Positions 8,198 through 16,346 of a stretch of DNA of 64,000 bases are shown here, in pieces. A program made the translations under genes and the position numbers. The notes below the pieces were generated by a model. The model was not told the origin of the DNA, made no database searches, and was given only the letters and a program-made list of their open reading frames with translations. Within the stretch, counting starts at the first letter, position 1. Each line of letters starts with the position of its first letter. Origin of the DNA: DAIPJH01 sp036770365 (GTDB taxonomy: Bacteria > Pseudomonadota > Alphaproteobacteria > Rickettsiales > UBA998); NCBI GenBank assembly GCA_036770365.1, contig DAIPJH010000010.1:1-64000 (forward strand). Direction: 5' to 3'.

Positions 8198-9205
8198 CTA
8201 AGAAATCAACAGATCTTGTTCTAATATACGTACCAAAACATTCCAGTCCTCAGGAAAATCACAGCTTAATGTGACGCGCTCACACGTGGAAGGGTGAATA
8301 AAGGATATTTCTTTGGCATGAAGTGCTTGACGCGAAAAATCATTAAGCGCAGCACGTGCCTCATGTGACACGGCAGCAGCATTCCAACGTGACAAGCGCG
8401 AGGTCACCGACGCGCCGCCATAAAGCGGATCGCCAATGAGTGCATGACCAAGATGTGCCATATGCACACGAATCTGATGAGTACGCCCCGTTTGCAAACG
8501 ACATTCCACCTCAGAAAGCACCACCGTTTGTTTACCGTCCAACGAGACAAAAGCGCGGGGGGTCGTATAATGCGTGACCGCGTCCCGTCCGCCCGTTGTC
8601 ACGATCGCCATCTTCTTGCGGTCTTTAGGTGAACGCCCAATATCTCCCTCAATCGTACCTTCTGCTGGATAGGGACAACCCCACACCAACGCACGATAAA
8701 CACGCTTCAAACTTCTATCCGCAAGCTGCGCTGCGAGTGCTTGGTGCGCCTTATCATGCTTCGCCACTACCATTAGCCCTGAAGTATCTTTATCAAGGCG
8801 GTGGACAATACCAGGGCGCACCACCCCACCGATACCTGAAAGCGAATCACCACAATAGGCAAGCAAACCATTGACCAAGGTATTATCGTAATTACCCGCT
8901 GCGGGATGTACCGTCAGCCCCGCAGGCTTGTTAAGCACTAACATATCAGCGTCTTCAAACACAATCTCCAACGGCATTTCCACCGCACGAATTTCGGAAG
9001 GCTTCGCTTGCGGCACAATCAAATGGTAAACGTCCCCTAATTTCACTTTCTGTGACGAAGAAACTACCTTCCCATCTTTAAGTATATCCCCCGCATCAAT
9101 CAACGCCTGCACCCGTGAACGCGACATATCTAATAGACGCGCAGACAACACCGCGTCTAAGCGTTTTCCAACTTCTTCTGGTTCAATGATAAATTGCTGC
9201 TGCAT
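8198..9205 (-). CDS. rluD: 23S rRNA pseudouridine synthase RluD
   Basis: Predicted to convert U1911, U1915 and U1917 in helix 69 of 23S rRNA to pseudouridine. An N-terminal S4 RNA-binding domain (GKRLDAVLSARLLDMSRSRVQALIDAG, about residues 12-60) precedes the catalytic domain with the family I motif HRLDKDTSGL holding the catalytic Asp, and the downstream RLQTGRTHQIRVHMAHLGH. The length of 335 residues is normal. It is transcribed towards rpoH, with about 115 bases between, and is divergent from the small membrane protein gene at 9258. Confidence 0.92.
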   Translation of the reverse strand: MQQQFIIEPEEVGKRLDAVLSARLLDMSRSRVQALIDAGDILKDGKVVSSSQKVKLGDVYHLIVPQAKPSEIRAVEMPLEIVFEDADMLVLNKPAGLTVHPAAGNYDNTLVNGLLAYCGDSLSGIGGVVRPGIVHRLDKDTSGLMVVAKHDKAHQALAAQLADRSLKRVYRALVWGCPYPAEGTIEGDIGRSPKDRKKMAIVTTGGRDAVTHYTTPRAFVSLDGKQTVVLSEVECRLQTGRTHQIRVHMAHLGHALIGDPLYGGASVTSRLSRWNAAAVSHEARAALNDFSRQALHAKEISFIHPSTCERVTLSCDFPEDWNVLVRILEQDLLIS

Positions 9206-9257
9206 CCTGCCAACTTCTATGCTACTTGAGTTCTTCGTTTATCTTGTGTGAGGTCAT

Positions 9258-9587
9258 ATGTCATCCCCAACTCGTCAACAACCAAAGAATCGTGCACTTA
9301 AATTCTTTGTAGGATCACTCTTTCTTGTTTTACTTGGTGGTTCTATCCTACTTTTTTTAATTGCTAGCGGCAAATTAGGCGATAAAAATCCTCTCAATGC
9401 AACACAGACTGCCTGCTTAAAAGATAAGGTAATGGAAATCAAAGGTTATGGCAATCCCGTCTCCGCCACAATTGAAAATAATACCGTACGCATGCTACTA
9501 CGTAAAGACGACAAAAATTATAGCATTGTTACTTTCGACGGCTGTAGTGGTGAGGTTTCAGGTCTCTTAAAAGTAAAGACTGAATAA
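9258..9587 (+). CDS. Conserved hypothetical single-span membrane protein (possibly DUF6476-like)
   Basis: A 109-residue protein with a short basic N-terminus (SPTRQQPKNRALKFFVG), one membrane segment (about residues 17-38) and a periplasmic domain of about 65 residues ending DGCSGEVSGLLKVKTE. The two cysteines (CLKDK and GCSG) could form a disulfide. Small proteins of this shape stand opposite rluD in other alphaproteobacteria, which suggests the DUF6476 group, but I recall that only loosely. ATG 9258 follows GTGAGG. No function is known. Confidence 0.6.
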   Translation: MSSPTRQQPKNRALKFFVGSLFLVLLGGSILLFLIASGKLGDKNPLNATQTACLKDKVMEIKGYGNPVSATIENNTVRMLLRKDDKNYSIVTFDGCSGEVSGLLKVKTE

Positions 9588-9604
9588 AAATTCACACCTC
9601 ACTA

Positions 9605-9632
9605 TTGAAATCTCTCTCCAGCTTCCATATAT
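9605..9632 (+). promoter_or_regulatory. Candidate sigma-32 promoter of dnaK
   Basis: TTGAAA (9605-9610) and CCATATAT (9625-9632) separated by 14 bases resemble the heat-shock consensus (CTTGAAA, 11-16 bases, CCCCATNT). It lies about 75 bases before dnaK, and rpoH is encoded nearby. A short hairpin (GAGTGA/TCACTC, about 9651-9666) follows in the leader. Confidence 0.5.
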
Positions 9633-9704
9633 CGCATGGCATAGCATGTGAGTGATGATTCACTCATACTCAAAAACATCAAGAACTAAAAAAGGAAACA
9701 ACAT

Positions 9705-11618
9705 ATGAGCAAAGTCATCGGAATCGATCTCGGCACGACCAATAGCTGTATTGCTATTATGGACGGCAAAACAGCAAAGGTCATTGAAAACTCTGAAGGG
9801 ATGCGTACAACTCCTTCTATTGTTGCCTTTGCAGAAGATGGAGAACGTCTCGTAGGTCACCCTGCAAAACGCCAAGCGGTGACCAATCCCGAAAATACTT
9901 TATTCGCAATCAAACGTTTGATTGGTCGTACCTTTAACGACAAAACGACGCAAAAAGATATTGGACTCGTCCCATACAAAATCGTCAAAGCAGATAATGG
10001 TGACGCGTGGGTAGAAGCACGTAATGAGAAATATTCTCCAAGCCAGGTATCAGCCTTCATTTTACAAAAAATGAAAGAAACCGCAGAAAGTTACCTAGGT
10101 GAAACCGTAACCCAAGCAGTGATTACTGTCCCTGCCTATTTTAATGATGCACAACGTCAAGCCACCAAAGATGCAGGTAAAATTGCGGGCCTTGAAGTGC
10201 TGCGTATCATCAACGAACCTACCGCAGCGGCACTGGCATATGGTCTAGATAAAGAAGAAGGCAAGACCATCGCGGTCTACGACTTAGGTGGTGGTACGTT
10301 TGACGTCTCGGTACTTGAGATTGGTGATGGCGTCTTTGAAGTTAAATCTACCAACGGCGATACCTTCCTTGGCGGCGAAGATTTTGACCATCGCATCATT
10401 GATTTCTTGGCGGATGAGTTCAAAAAAGATCAAGGCATTGATCTACGTAAGGATAAACTTGCGCTACAACGCCTGAAAGAAGCGGCGGAGAAAGCAAAAA
10501 TCGAGCTTTCATCCACCCAACAAACTGAAGTGAATCTACCATTCATCACCGCAGACGCATCAGGTCCTAAGCATTTGAACATCAAACTCACCCGCGCTAA
10601 ACTTGAAAGCTTGGTTGATGAGTTGGTTGAGCGCACAATGAAGCCTTGCCGTGATGCACTGAAAGATGCAGGTCTTACCGCAAAAGACATCGACGAAGTA
10701 ATTTTGGTCGGCGGGATGACCCGTATGCCAAAAGTCATTGAAAAGGTAAAAGAATTTTTTGGTCGTGAACCACACAAAGGCGTAAACCCTGATGAAGTCG
10801 TCGCCATGGGTGCGGCGATTCAAGGTGGCGTACTACGCGGCGAAGTCAAAGACGTTCTTTTGCTCGATGTGACGCCACTATCACTTGGTATTGAAACGCT
10901 CGGTGGCGTCTTTACACGCTTAATTGACCGTAACACCACTATCCCAACCAAAAAATCGCAAACCTTCTCCACCGCTGATGATAGTCAAACCGCAGTGACC
11001 ATCCGCGTGTTCCAAGGTGAACGCGAAATGGCGGCAGACAACAAAATACTTGGCCAGTTTGATCTCGTCGGAATTCCTCCCGCACCGCGAGGGATGCCGC
11101 AGATCGAAGTTACCTTTGATATTGATGCAAATGGTATCGTCAATGTATCAGCAAAAGACAAAGCAACTGGCAAAGAACAACAAATCCGTATCCAAGCTTC
11201 AGGTGGCTTGTCAGATGCTGATATTGAAAAAATGGTCAAAGACGCAGAAGCAAATGCGAGCGAAGATAAAAAACGCCGCGAGCTGATCGAGACCAAAAAC
11301 AAAGCTGAAGGCATGATTCACGAGGCAGAGCGCAACCTCAAAGAACATGGTGGCATCATCAAGGCGGCGGATAAAGCTGCCGTTGAGTCTGCCATCAGTG
11401 CTTTACGTGATGCACTCAACAGCGACAATCAAGAAACCATTACAGAAAAGTCAGATACTTTGACAGAAGCTGTCATGAAAATTGGTGAAGATATTTACAA
11501 AGCTCAACAAGCAAAAGAAGCCGCTGGAGAAGCAGGAAGCGAAAATGCATCATCTGCTTCGAGCGAGCCAGATGTGCTTGATGCTGATTTTGAAGAAGTA
11601 CGTGACGATAAAAACTAG
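9705..11618 (+). CDS. dnaK: Molecular chaperone DnaK (Hsp70)
   Basis: ATP-driven chaperone that binds unfolded segments and works with DnaJ and GrpE. The 637-residue protein begins MSKVIGIDLGTTNSC (phosphate-1 loop) and carries AVITVPAYFNDAQRQATKDAG, the AVYDLGGGTFDVS loop, VLVGGMTRMPKV and the interdomain linker VKDVLLLDVTPLSLGIE; the substrate domain and helical lid follow, and it ends in the acidic SSEPDVLDADFEEVRDDKN typical of proteobacteria. The ATG follows AAAAGGAAACAAC. It is followed by dnaJ 92 bases downstream, and no grpE is in the window. Confidence 0.99.
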   Translation: MSKVIGIDLGTTNSCIAIMDGKTAKVIENSEGMRTTPSIVAFAEDGERLVGHPAKRQAVTNPENTLFAIKRLIGRTFNDKTTQKDIGLVPYKIVKADNGDAWVEARNEKYSPSQVSAFILQKMKETAESYLGETVTQAVITVPAYFNDAQRQATKDAGKIAGLEVLRIINEPTAAALAYGLDKEEGKTIAVYDLGGGTFDVSVLEIGDGVFEVKSTNGDTFLGGEDFDHRIIDFLADEFKKDQGIDLRKDKLALQRLKEAAEKAKIELSSTQQTEVNLPFITADASGPKHLNIKLTRAKLESLVDELVERTMKPCRDALKDAGLTAKDIDEVILVGGMTRMPKVIEKVKEFFGREPHKGVNPDEVVAMGAAIQGGVLRGEVKDVLLLDVTPLSLGIETLGGVFTRLIDRNTTIPTKKSQTFSTADDSQTAVTIRVFQGEREMAADNKILGQFDLVGIPPAPRGMPQIEVTFDIDANGIVNVSAKDKATGKEQQIRIQASGGLSDADIEKMVKDAEANASEDKKRRELIETKNKAEGMIHEAERNLKEHGGIIKAADKAAVESAISALRDALNSDNQETITEKSDTLTEAVMKIGEDIYKAQQAKEAAGEAGSENASSASSEPDVLDADFEEVRDDKN

Positions 11619-11640
11619 GTTTTTAAAAGAACGAATCAAG

Positions 11641-11678
11641 GTAAGGCAGGGTTTGAGTTTTCTTGAATCCTGCCTTAC
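11641..11678 (+). terminator. Strong hairpin in the dnaK-dnaJ gap
   Basis: GTAAGGCAGG (11641-11650) and CCTGCCTTAC (11669-11678) pair perfectly, and the flanking AACG/CGTT could extend the stem. No U-run follows, so it is more likely an attenuator or 3'-end stabiliser that lowers dnaJ relative to dnaK than a full terminator. Confidence 0.6.
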
Positions 11679-11710
11679 GTTCATGACTTTCACTGTAAAG
11701 ATACACCGCT

Positions 11711-12883
11711 ATGAGCAAAAGAGATTATTACGAAATTCTTGGGGTTTCTAAATCCGCCGATGCTGACGAAATGAAAAAAGCCTTTCGCAAACTGGCAATG
11801 CAACATCACCCTGACCGCAACGCTGATAACCCTGAGGCTGAAAAAAAGTTTAAAGAAATCAATGAAGCGTATGACGTTCTTAAAGATCCTGAGAAACGCG
11901 CCGCCTATGACCGTTATGGTCATGATGCCTTTAGTGGTGGTATGGGCAGCGGAGCAAGCGCAGGTGCATCTGGTTTTGACTTCTCTGGCAATTTTTCTGA
12001 TATTTTTGATGACCTCTTCAGTGAATTTACAGGTGGTGGACGTCGTCGCGGCAACGGCGGGGGCAACGGCGGCGGACGAGGGGGAGCACAACGCGGTGCA
12101 GACCTACGCTACAACCTACAAATCTCGATGGAAGATGCCTTCAAGGGTATCCAACGCCAAATTACCATCACCACCTCCGTTGGATGTGATGATTGCAGCG
12201 GTACTGGTGGTGAAAAAGGTTCTACACCAGCGACCTGTTCAACCTGTAATGGACGCGGCGCAGTGCGGATGCAGCAAGGTTTCTTCACCATTGAACGCCC
12301 CTGCTCAACCTGTCAAGGGAATGGCAAGGTCATCGAAAAACCTTGCAAAAAATGTGCGGGTTCTGGCTCTGTCCGTAAAGACAAAACCTTATCGGTCAGC
12401 ATCCCATCTGGCGTGGAAGAAGGCACACGCATTCGCTTAAGCGGTGAAGGCGAAGCTGGATTTAGAGGCGGGCCAGCAGGAGATCTCTACATCTTCCTCT
12501 CGCTCAAACCCCATCCATTTTTCAAACGCGACGGCGCAAATATTCATGGCACAGTCCCTATTTCAATGGTCACGGCAGCACTCGGCGGCACGATTCAAGT
12601 CCCCACCATTGATGGCACAAAAGTCAAAGTCACCATCCCAGAAGGTACACAGAACGAACACCAATTCCGCCTACGCGGTAAGGGCATGTCTGTACTGCGC
12701 TCACAAGCAAGAGGTGATATGTATATCCATGTCAGCGTCGAGACTCCTGTCAAACTCAACAAAAAACAAAAAGATTTACTCAAAGAATTTGACAAAGCAG
12801 GCGGCGGTGAAGCAACCTATAGTCCAGAATCATCAGGCTTTTTTGATAGAATGCGTGAATTTTGGGAAGATTTGAAAGAATAG
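11711..12883 (+). CDS. dnaJ: Chaperone DnaJ (Hsp40, type I)
   Basis: Co-chaperone that delivers substrates to DnaK and stimulates its ATPase. The J domain (residues 1-70) has HPD in QHHPDRNADN; a Gly-rich linker (about 75-130) is followed by four zinc-binding CxxCxGxG repeats (CDDCSGTG, CSTCNGRG, CSTCQGNG, CKKCAGSG), then the two beta-barrel substrate domains. The length of 390 residues is normal. It is the second gene after dnaK and may be partly attenuated by the intervening hairpin. Confidence 0.98.
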   Translation: MSKRDYYEILGVSKSADADEMKKAFRKLAMQHHPDRNADNPEAEKKFKEINEAYDVLKDPEKRAAYDRYGHDAFSGGMGSGASAGASGFDFSGNFSDIFDDLFSEFTGGGRRRGNGGGNGGGRGGAQRGADLRYNLQISMEDAFKGIQRQITITTSVGCDDCSGTGGEKGSTPATCSTCNGRGAVRMQQGFFTIERPCSTCQGNGKVIEKPCKKCAGSGSVRKDKTLSVSIPSGVEEGTRIRLSGEGEAGFRGGPAGDLYIFLSLKPHPFFKRDGANIHGTVPISMVTAALGGTIQVPTIDGTKVKVTIPEGTQNEHQFRLRGKGMSVLRSQARGDMYIHVSVETPVKLNKKQKDLLKEFDKAGGGEATYSPESSGFFDRMREFWEDLKE

Positions 12884-12915
12884 TAATTAATAAGAATTAC
12901 AATGAGACAAAGTAA

Positions 12916-12986
12916 GGATAGGAGTCCTATCCCGTTAGTCGCCGAAGGCGTTAGGCTCGAGCAACGCACAGGAGTGCGAAGCGGGA
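12916..12986. repeat. Structured element upstream of dapB (outer stem plus nested hairpins)
   Basis: GGATAGGA/TCCTATCC (12916-12932) is a near-perfect palindrome. After it, TCCCG (12930-12934) can pair with CGGGA (12982-12986), enclosing hairpins CGCC-GAA-GGCG (12940-12950) and CGCAC-AGGA-GTGCG (12965-12978). It ends about 20 bases before dapB. It is either a small interspersed palindromic element or an RNA leader; I do not recognise it as a known riboswitch. Confidence 0.5.
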
Positions 12987-13005
12987 GAGAATCAAAGGAA
13001 ATTTT

Positions 13006-13791
13006 ATGAAACTCGTCATCGCAGGCTGCACAGGACGCATGGGGCAAACATTGATGCATACAGTAGCAGCAGACAAGCATGTTACGCTCATTGGCGGCTC
13101 TGCACTCGCAGGTAACCATGCTAATGCGAATCAACTCTATGGTCATCTCGGCGGCGAAATCCATGAGGATATTCGCACCCTACTCGCCAAAGCAGACGGC
13201 GTGATTGATTTTACCGTCCCTGAATATTCGCTCGCCATCGCACAAGCTTGCGCAGATTTGAACAAAGTCCATATCTGCGGCACCACAGGTTTTGAGCCAG
13301 ACCAGCTTGAGGCATTGCATGCGCTCGCACAAAAAGCGCGTATCGTTCACGCACCCAATATGAGCATCGCCGTCAATTTATTCATGAAAATGGTTGAGCA
13401 GGTTGCAGGTATTTTGGATGAAGATTTTGATATTGAAATCGTCGAAATGCACCACCGCTACAAAGCGGACGCGCCTTCTGGCACTGCACTCGGACTTGGT
13501 CGCGCCGCCGCCAAAGGTCGTGGTGTTAAGTTAAATGACGTAGAAGTCCGTGCGCGTGACGGTATTACGGGAGCGCGGGAGCGTGGCTCAATCGGTTTCG
13601 CCACCCTTCGCGGTGGCGATGTCGTCGGCGATCACACTGTCACTTTTGCGGGTATGGGCGAACGCTTGGAACTCACCCATAAAGCCAGCTCCCGCGAAAT
13701 CTACGCGCGCGGTGCAATTAAAGCAGCCCTATGGGCAAATAAACAACCCAATGGTCTTTACACCATGCTGGATGTGCTAGGACTGAACTAA
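13006..13791 (+). CDS. dapB: 4-hydroxy-tetrahydrodipicolinate reductase DapB
   Basis: NAD(P)H-dependent step of the diaminopimelate/lysine pathway, needed for peptidoglycan. The N-terminal Rossmann motif VIAGCTGRMGQ (residues 4-14) and the catalytic block EMHHRYKADAPSGTA (about 147-161) are intact, as is ICGTTGF. 261 residues. The start ATG 13006 has AAAGGAAATTTT ahead. It converges on tldD with a 4-base overlap of their 3' ends. No other dap gene is in the window. Confidence 0.95.
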   Translation: MKLVIAGCTGRMGQTLMHTVAADKHVTLIGGSALAGNHANANQLYGHLGGEIHEDIRTLLAKADGVIDFTVPEYSLAIAQACADLNKVHICGTTGFEPDQLEALHALAQKARIVHAPNMSIAVNLFMKMVEQVAGILDEDFDIEIVEMHHRYKADAPSGTALGLGRAAAKGRGVKLNDVEVRARDGITGARERGSIGFATLRGGDVVGDHTVTFAGMGERLELTHKASSREIYARGAIKAALWANKQPNGLYTMLDVLGLN

Positions 13792-15227
13792 ACCTGTGTC
13801 CCCCCCACCGTCATGCTCTCAATCAAGAGTGATGGCTGACCAACACCGACAGGCACACTTTGCCCGCCTTTACCGCACGTACCAACCCCATCATCAAGGG
13901 CAAGATCATTGCCTATCGCAGTGATGCGCTTCATCACTTCCGGCCCGTTACCAATCAAGGTTGCACCGCGAATTGGATGGGTAATTTTTCCGTCTTCAAT
14001 CATATAAGCTTCGGATGCAGAGAACACGAATTTTCCTGAAGTAATATCGACCTGACCACCGCCAAAATTAGCAGCGTATACACCGCGCTTAACTGACGAA
14101 ATCATCTCTTCGCGTGTCGCATTACCTGCGAGCATATAGGTATTGGTCATGCGCGGCATTGGCACATGCGCGTAAGATTCTCTACGACCATTACCCGTCA
14201 CAGACACACCCATCAAACGTGCATTCATACGATCTTGCATATAGCCTTTCAAAATGCCATCCTCAATCAACACGGTATAATCCGTAGGCGTTCCCTCATC
14301 ATCAATCGTCAACGACCCACGGCGACCATAGAGCGTACCGTCATCGACCACGGTCACCCCTTTAGCAGCGACTTGTTGCCCAACTAACCCTGAGAATGCC
14401 GACGTACCTTTACGATTAAAATCACCCTCCAAGCCATGCCCTACCGCTTCATGCAACAACACACCACACCAGCCCGAACCCAACACCACGGGAAACTCTC
14501 CCGCTGGCGCAGGCTTGGCTTCAAGATTCACCAACGCCCGACGCAACGCCTCATCCGCCTGCGCTTTCCACTGCGCATCTGCGATATATTCTGCATAACC
14601 ACAGCGCGCACCTGCGCCTGATGAACCTGACTCCATACGCCCATCTTGCTCAACCACCACCGACACATTGAGGCGCACCAGTGGACGCGTATCACGCAAA
14701 CGCTCACCCTCACGGCGCATGATTTCCACCACCTGAATTTCACCAAAAACAGAAGCAGATACCTGCTTGATGCGTGATTCTTTTGAACGCAAGTAGGCAT
14801 CCATTTTGGCAAGTAACTCAATTTTATCTGAAAATCCCACTTCATGAATAGGATTGACCGCCTCATAAAGCGGCTTTGGTGCATGATTTGGAATCAACGG
14901 TACAGTTTGCGATGATATCCCATCACGCACAATGCTACTTACCGTATTCGCTGCACGCGAGATCGCCGCTTCATCAATCAGACTTGAATGTGCAAACCCT
15001 TCAGTTTCGCCGTAAACTGAGCGGAGTCCAAACCCTTGTGACGTATTAAAACTAGCATTTTTAACACGCCCATCATCGAAAACGATGCTCTCAGACTGCG
15101 CATATTCCAAAAACAATTCCCCATCATCCATGCCATGAAGCGCATCAGAAACAATATTTCGTGTCTTTTGCTCATCAATGCCAGCATGTTGCATAATATC
15201 ACGAATAATAGGGGCGGATTGTGTCAT
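13788..15227 (-). CDS. tldD: TldD metalloprotease subunit
   Basis: TldD forms a heterodimeric zinc protease with TldE (PmbA), which degrades unfolded peptides and matures some modified peptides. The signature HEAVGHGLEGD (HExxxH) lies in the C-terminal half, with FNRKGTSAFSG next to it and GGGQVDITSGKFVFSASEAYMIEDG near the C-terminus. ATG 15227 is chosen since AAGGTATCTTTC precedes it; the open frame reaches 15281 without support. tldE/pmbA is not in the window. The product is about 479 residues, a normal size. Confidence 0.93.
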   Translation of the reverse strand: MTQSAPIIRDIMQHAGIDEQKTRNIVSDALHGMDDGELFLEYAQSESIVFDDGRVKNASFNTSQGFGLRSVYGETEGFAHSSLIDEAAISRAANTVSSIVRDGISSQTVPLIPNHAPKPLYEAVNPIHEVGFSDKIELLAKMDAYLRSKESRIKQVSASVFGEIQVVEIMRREGERLRDTRPLVRLNVSVVVEQDGRMESGSSGAGARCGYAEYIADAQWKAQADEALRRALVNLEAKPAPAGEFPVVLGSGWCGVLLHEAVGHGLEGDFNRKGTSAFSGLVGQQVAAKGVTVVDDGTLYGRRGSLTIDDEGTPTDYTVLIEDGILKGYMQDRMNARLMGVSVTGNGRRESYAHVPMPRMTNTYMLAGNATREEMISSVKRGVYAANFGGGQVDITSGKFVFSASEAYMIEDGKITHPIRGATLIGNGPEVMKRITAIGNDLALDDGVGTCGKGGQSVPVGVGQPSLLIESMTVGGTQV

Positions 15228-15401
15228 GAAAGATACCTTTTTCAGGGCTTGTGTTTGTATCTTGGTGATAACCCAACACAACTGGCTTTACAAGCGTGCT
15301 ATGTTCGCTTATAGGCAGACTTTAGTATTAAAATTTTTGAGTTTATTACGCACTCGCAACATAGACTCCTTAACAAAAGTCAAAAGACGAGGATTATTTA
15401 T

Positions 15402-16298
15402 ATGTCTTTACGCCTGTTTTCTGCGCTTTCTAGCTTTTTTGTCGCCGGCGCATTATCCTTCAATGCCGCAGCCGAAGAAGCGACCAAAGGACTAGGCTTG
15501 GCAAAGCCGTGGCAAACAAATTTTCAAGAAGCAGTAACACCAACCATGAAACAACTCGTAGGTGTCTATGATTATGTTACCGCATGGGCGATTATTGTCA
15601 GTGTCTTTGTCGTTATTTTACTTACCTATACCTGCTACAAATTCAGCGCGAAACGTAATCCAAAACCTAGCAAAACCACACATAATACCCTGATTGAAGT
15701 CATCTGGACCGTCCTACCAATCATTATTTTAGTCTCTATTGCGATTCCGTCCCTACGCCTGCATTATTTTATGGGCGAAGTCAAAGACCCTGAGATGACT
15801 TTGAAAGTTACAGGCTATCAATGGTATTGGGGCTATGAATACCCTGATTCTGGCATTAGCTATCAGTCCTACATCAAAAAAGATGCGGAATTAAAATCTG
15901 GTGAACCTCGTTTACTCACCACCGACACCCCTATCGTCGTGCCAGTAGATACAGTCGTTCGCGTTCAACTTACCTCTTCAGACGTGATTCATAGCTGGGC
16001 GATGTCATCCTTCGGTATCAAACAGGATGCCGTTCCTGGTCGCCTCAACGAAACATGGTTTAAGGTCGAAAAAGAAGGTGTTTATTACGGTCAATGTTCT
16101 GAACTTTGCGGTCCACAACACGGCTTCATGCCTATTGAACTTCATGCTGTTTCTAAAGATGTTTACAAACAATGGGTTGCCCGTGCAAAAACAGGCAATT
16201 TTGCCATTGCTGACCTAGAAAACGCTTCTCCTGACGCACCGCTTCCTTCTCTACCCACAGCAAGCACTCCCGCTCCCGCTGCGCTTGAGAAAAAATAA
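15402..16298 (+). CDS. coxB: Cytochrome c oxidase subunit II
   Basis: Accepts electrons from cytochrome c via a binuclear CuA centre. A signal peptide (cleaved near NAAAEEATKG) is followed by two membrane helices (about 45-75 and 90-115) and a periplasmic cupredoxin domain with the aromatic QWYWGYEYP, the His ligand in SDVIHSWAM and the CuA set CSELCGPQHGFM (Cys, Cys, His, Met). 298 residues. It heads the coxB-coxA-ctaB-small ORF-ctaG-coxC-DUF983-SURF1 operon. Start ATG with GAGGATTATTTAT ahead. Confidence 0.97.
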   Translation: MSLRLFSALSSFFVAGALSFNAAAEEATKGLGLAKPWQTNFQEAVTPTMKQLVGVYDYVTAWAIIVSVFVVILLTYTCYKFSAKRNPKPSKTTHNTLIEVIWTVLPIIILVSIAIPSLRLHYFMGEVKDPEMTLKVTGYQWYWGYEYPDSGISYQSYIKKDAELKSGEPRLLTTDTPIVVPVDTVVRVQLTSSDVIHSWAMSSFGIKQDAVPGRLNETWFKVEKEGVYYGQCSELCGPQHGFMPIELHAVSKDVYKQWVARAKTGNFAIADLENASPDAPLPSLPTASTPAPAALEKK

Positions 16299-16346
16299 GC
16301 ATTATTATAACATTTAAGCTCGCTATTATATTTGTAAGAGGATTTT

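Noticed and set aside
10430..10807. 125-codon minus-strand frame within dnaK
   Set aside because: Antisense shadow of dnaK with Ser-rich composition and no ribosome site.
12900..13005. Lysine riboswitch before dapB
   Set aside because: The leader is too short and its hairpins do not match the five-helix lysine aptamer.
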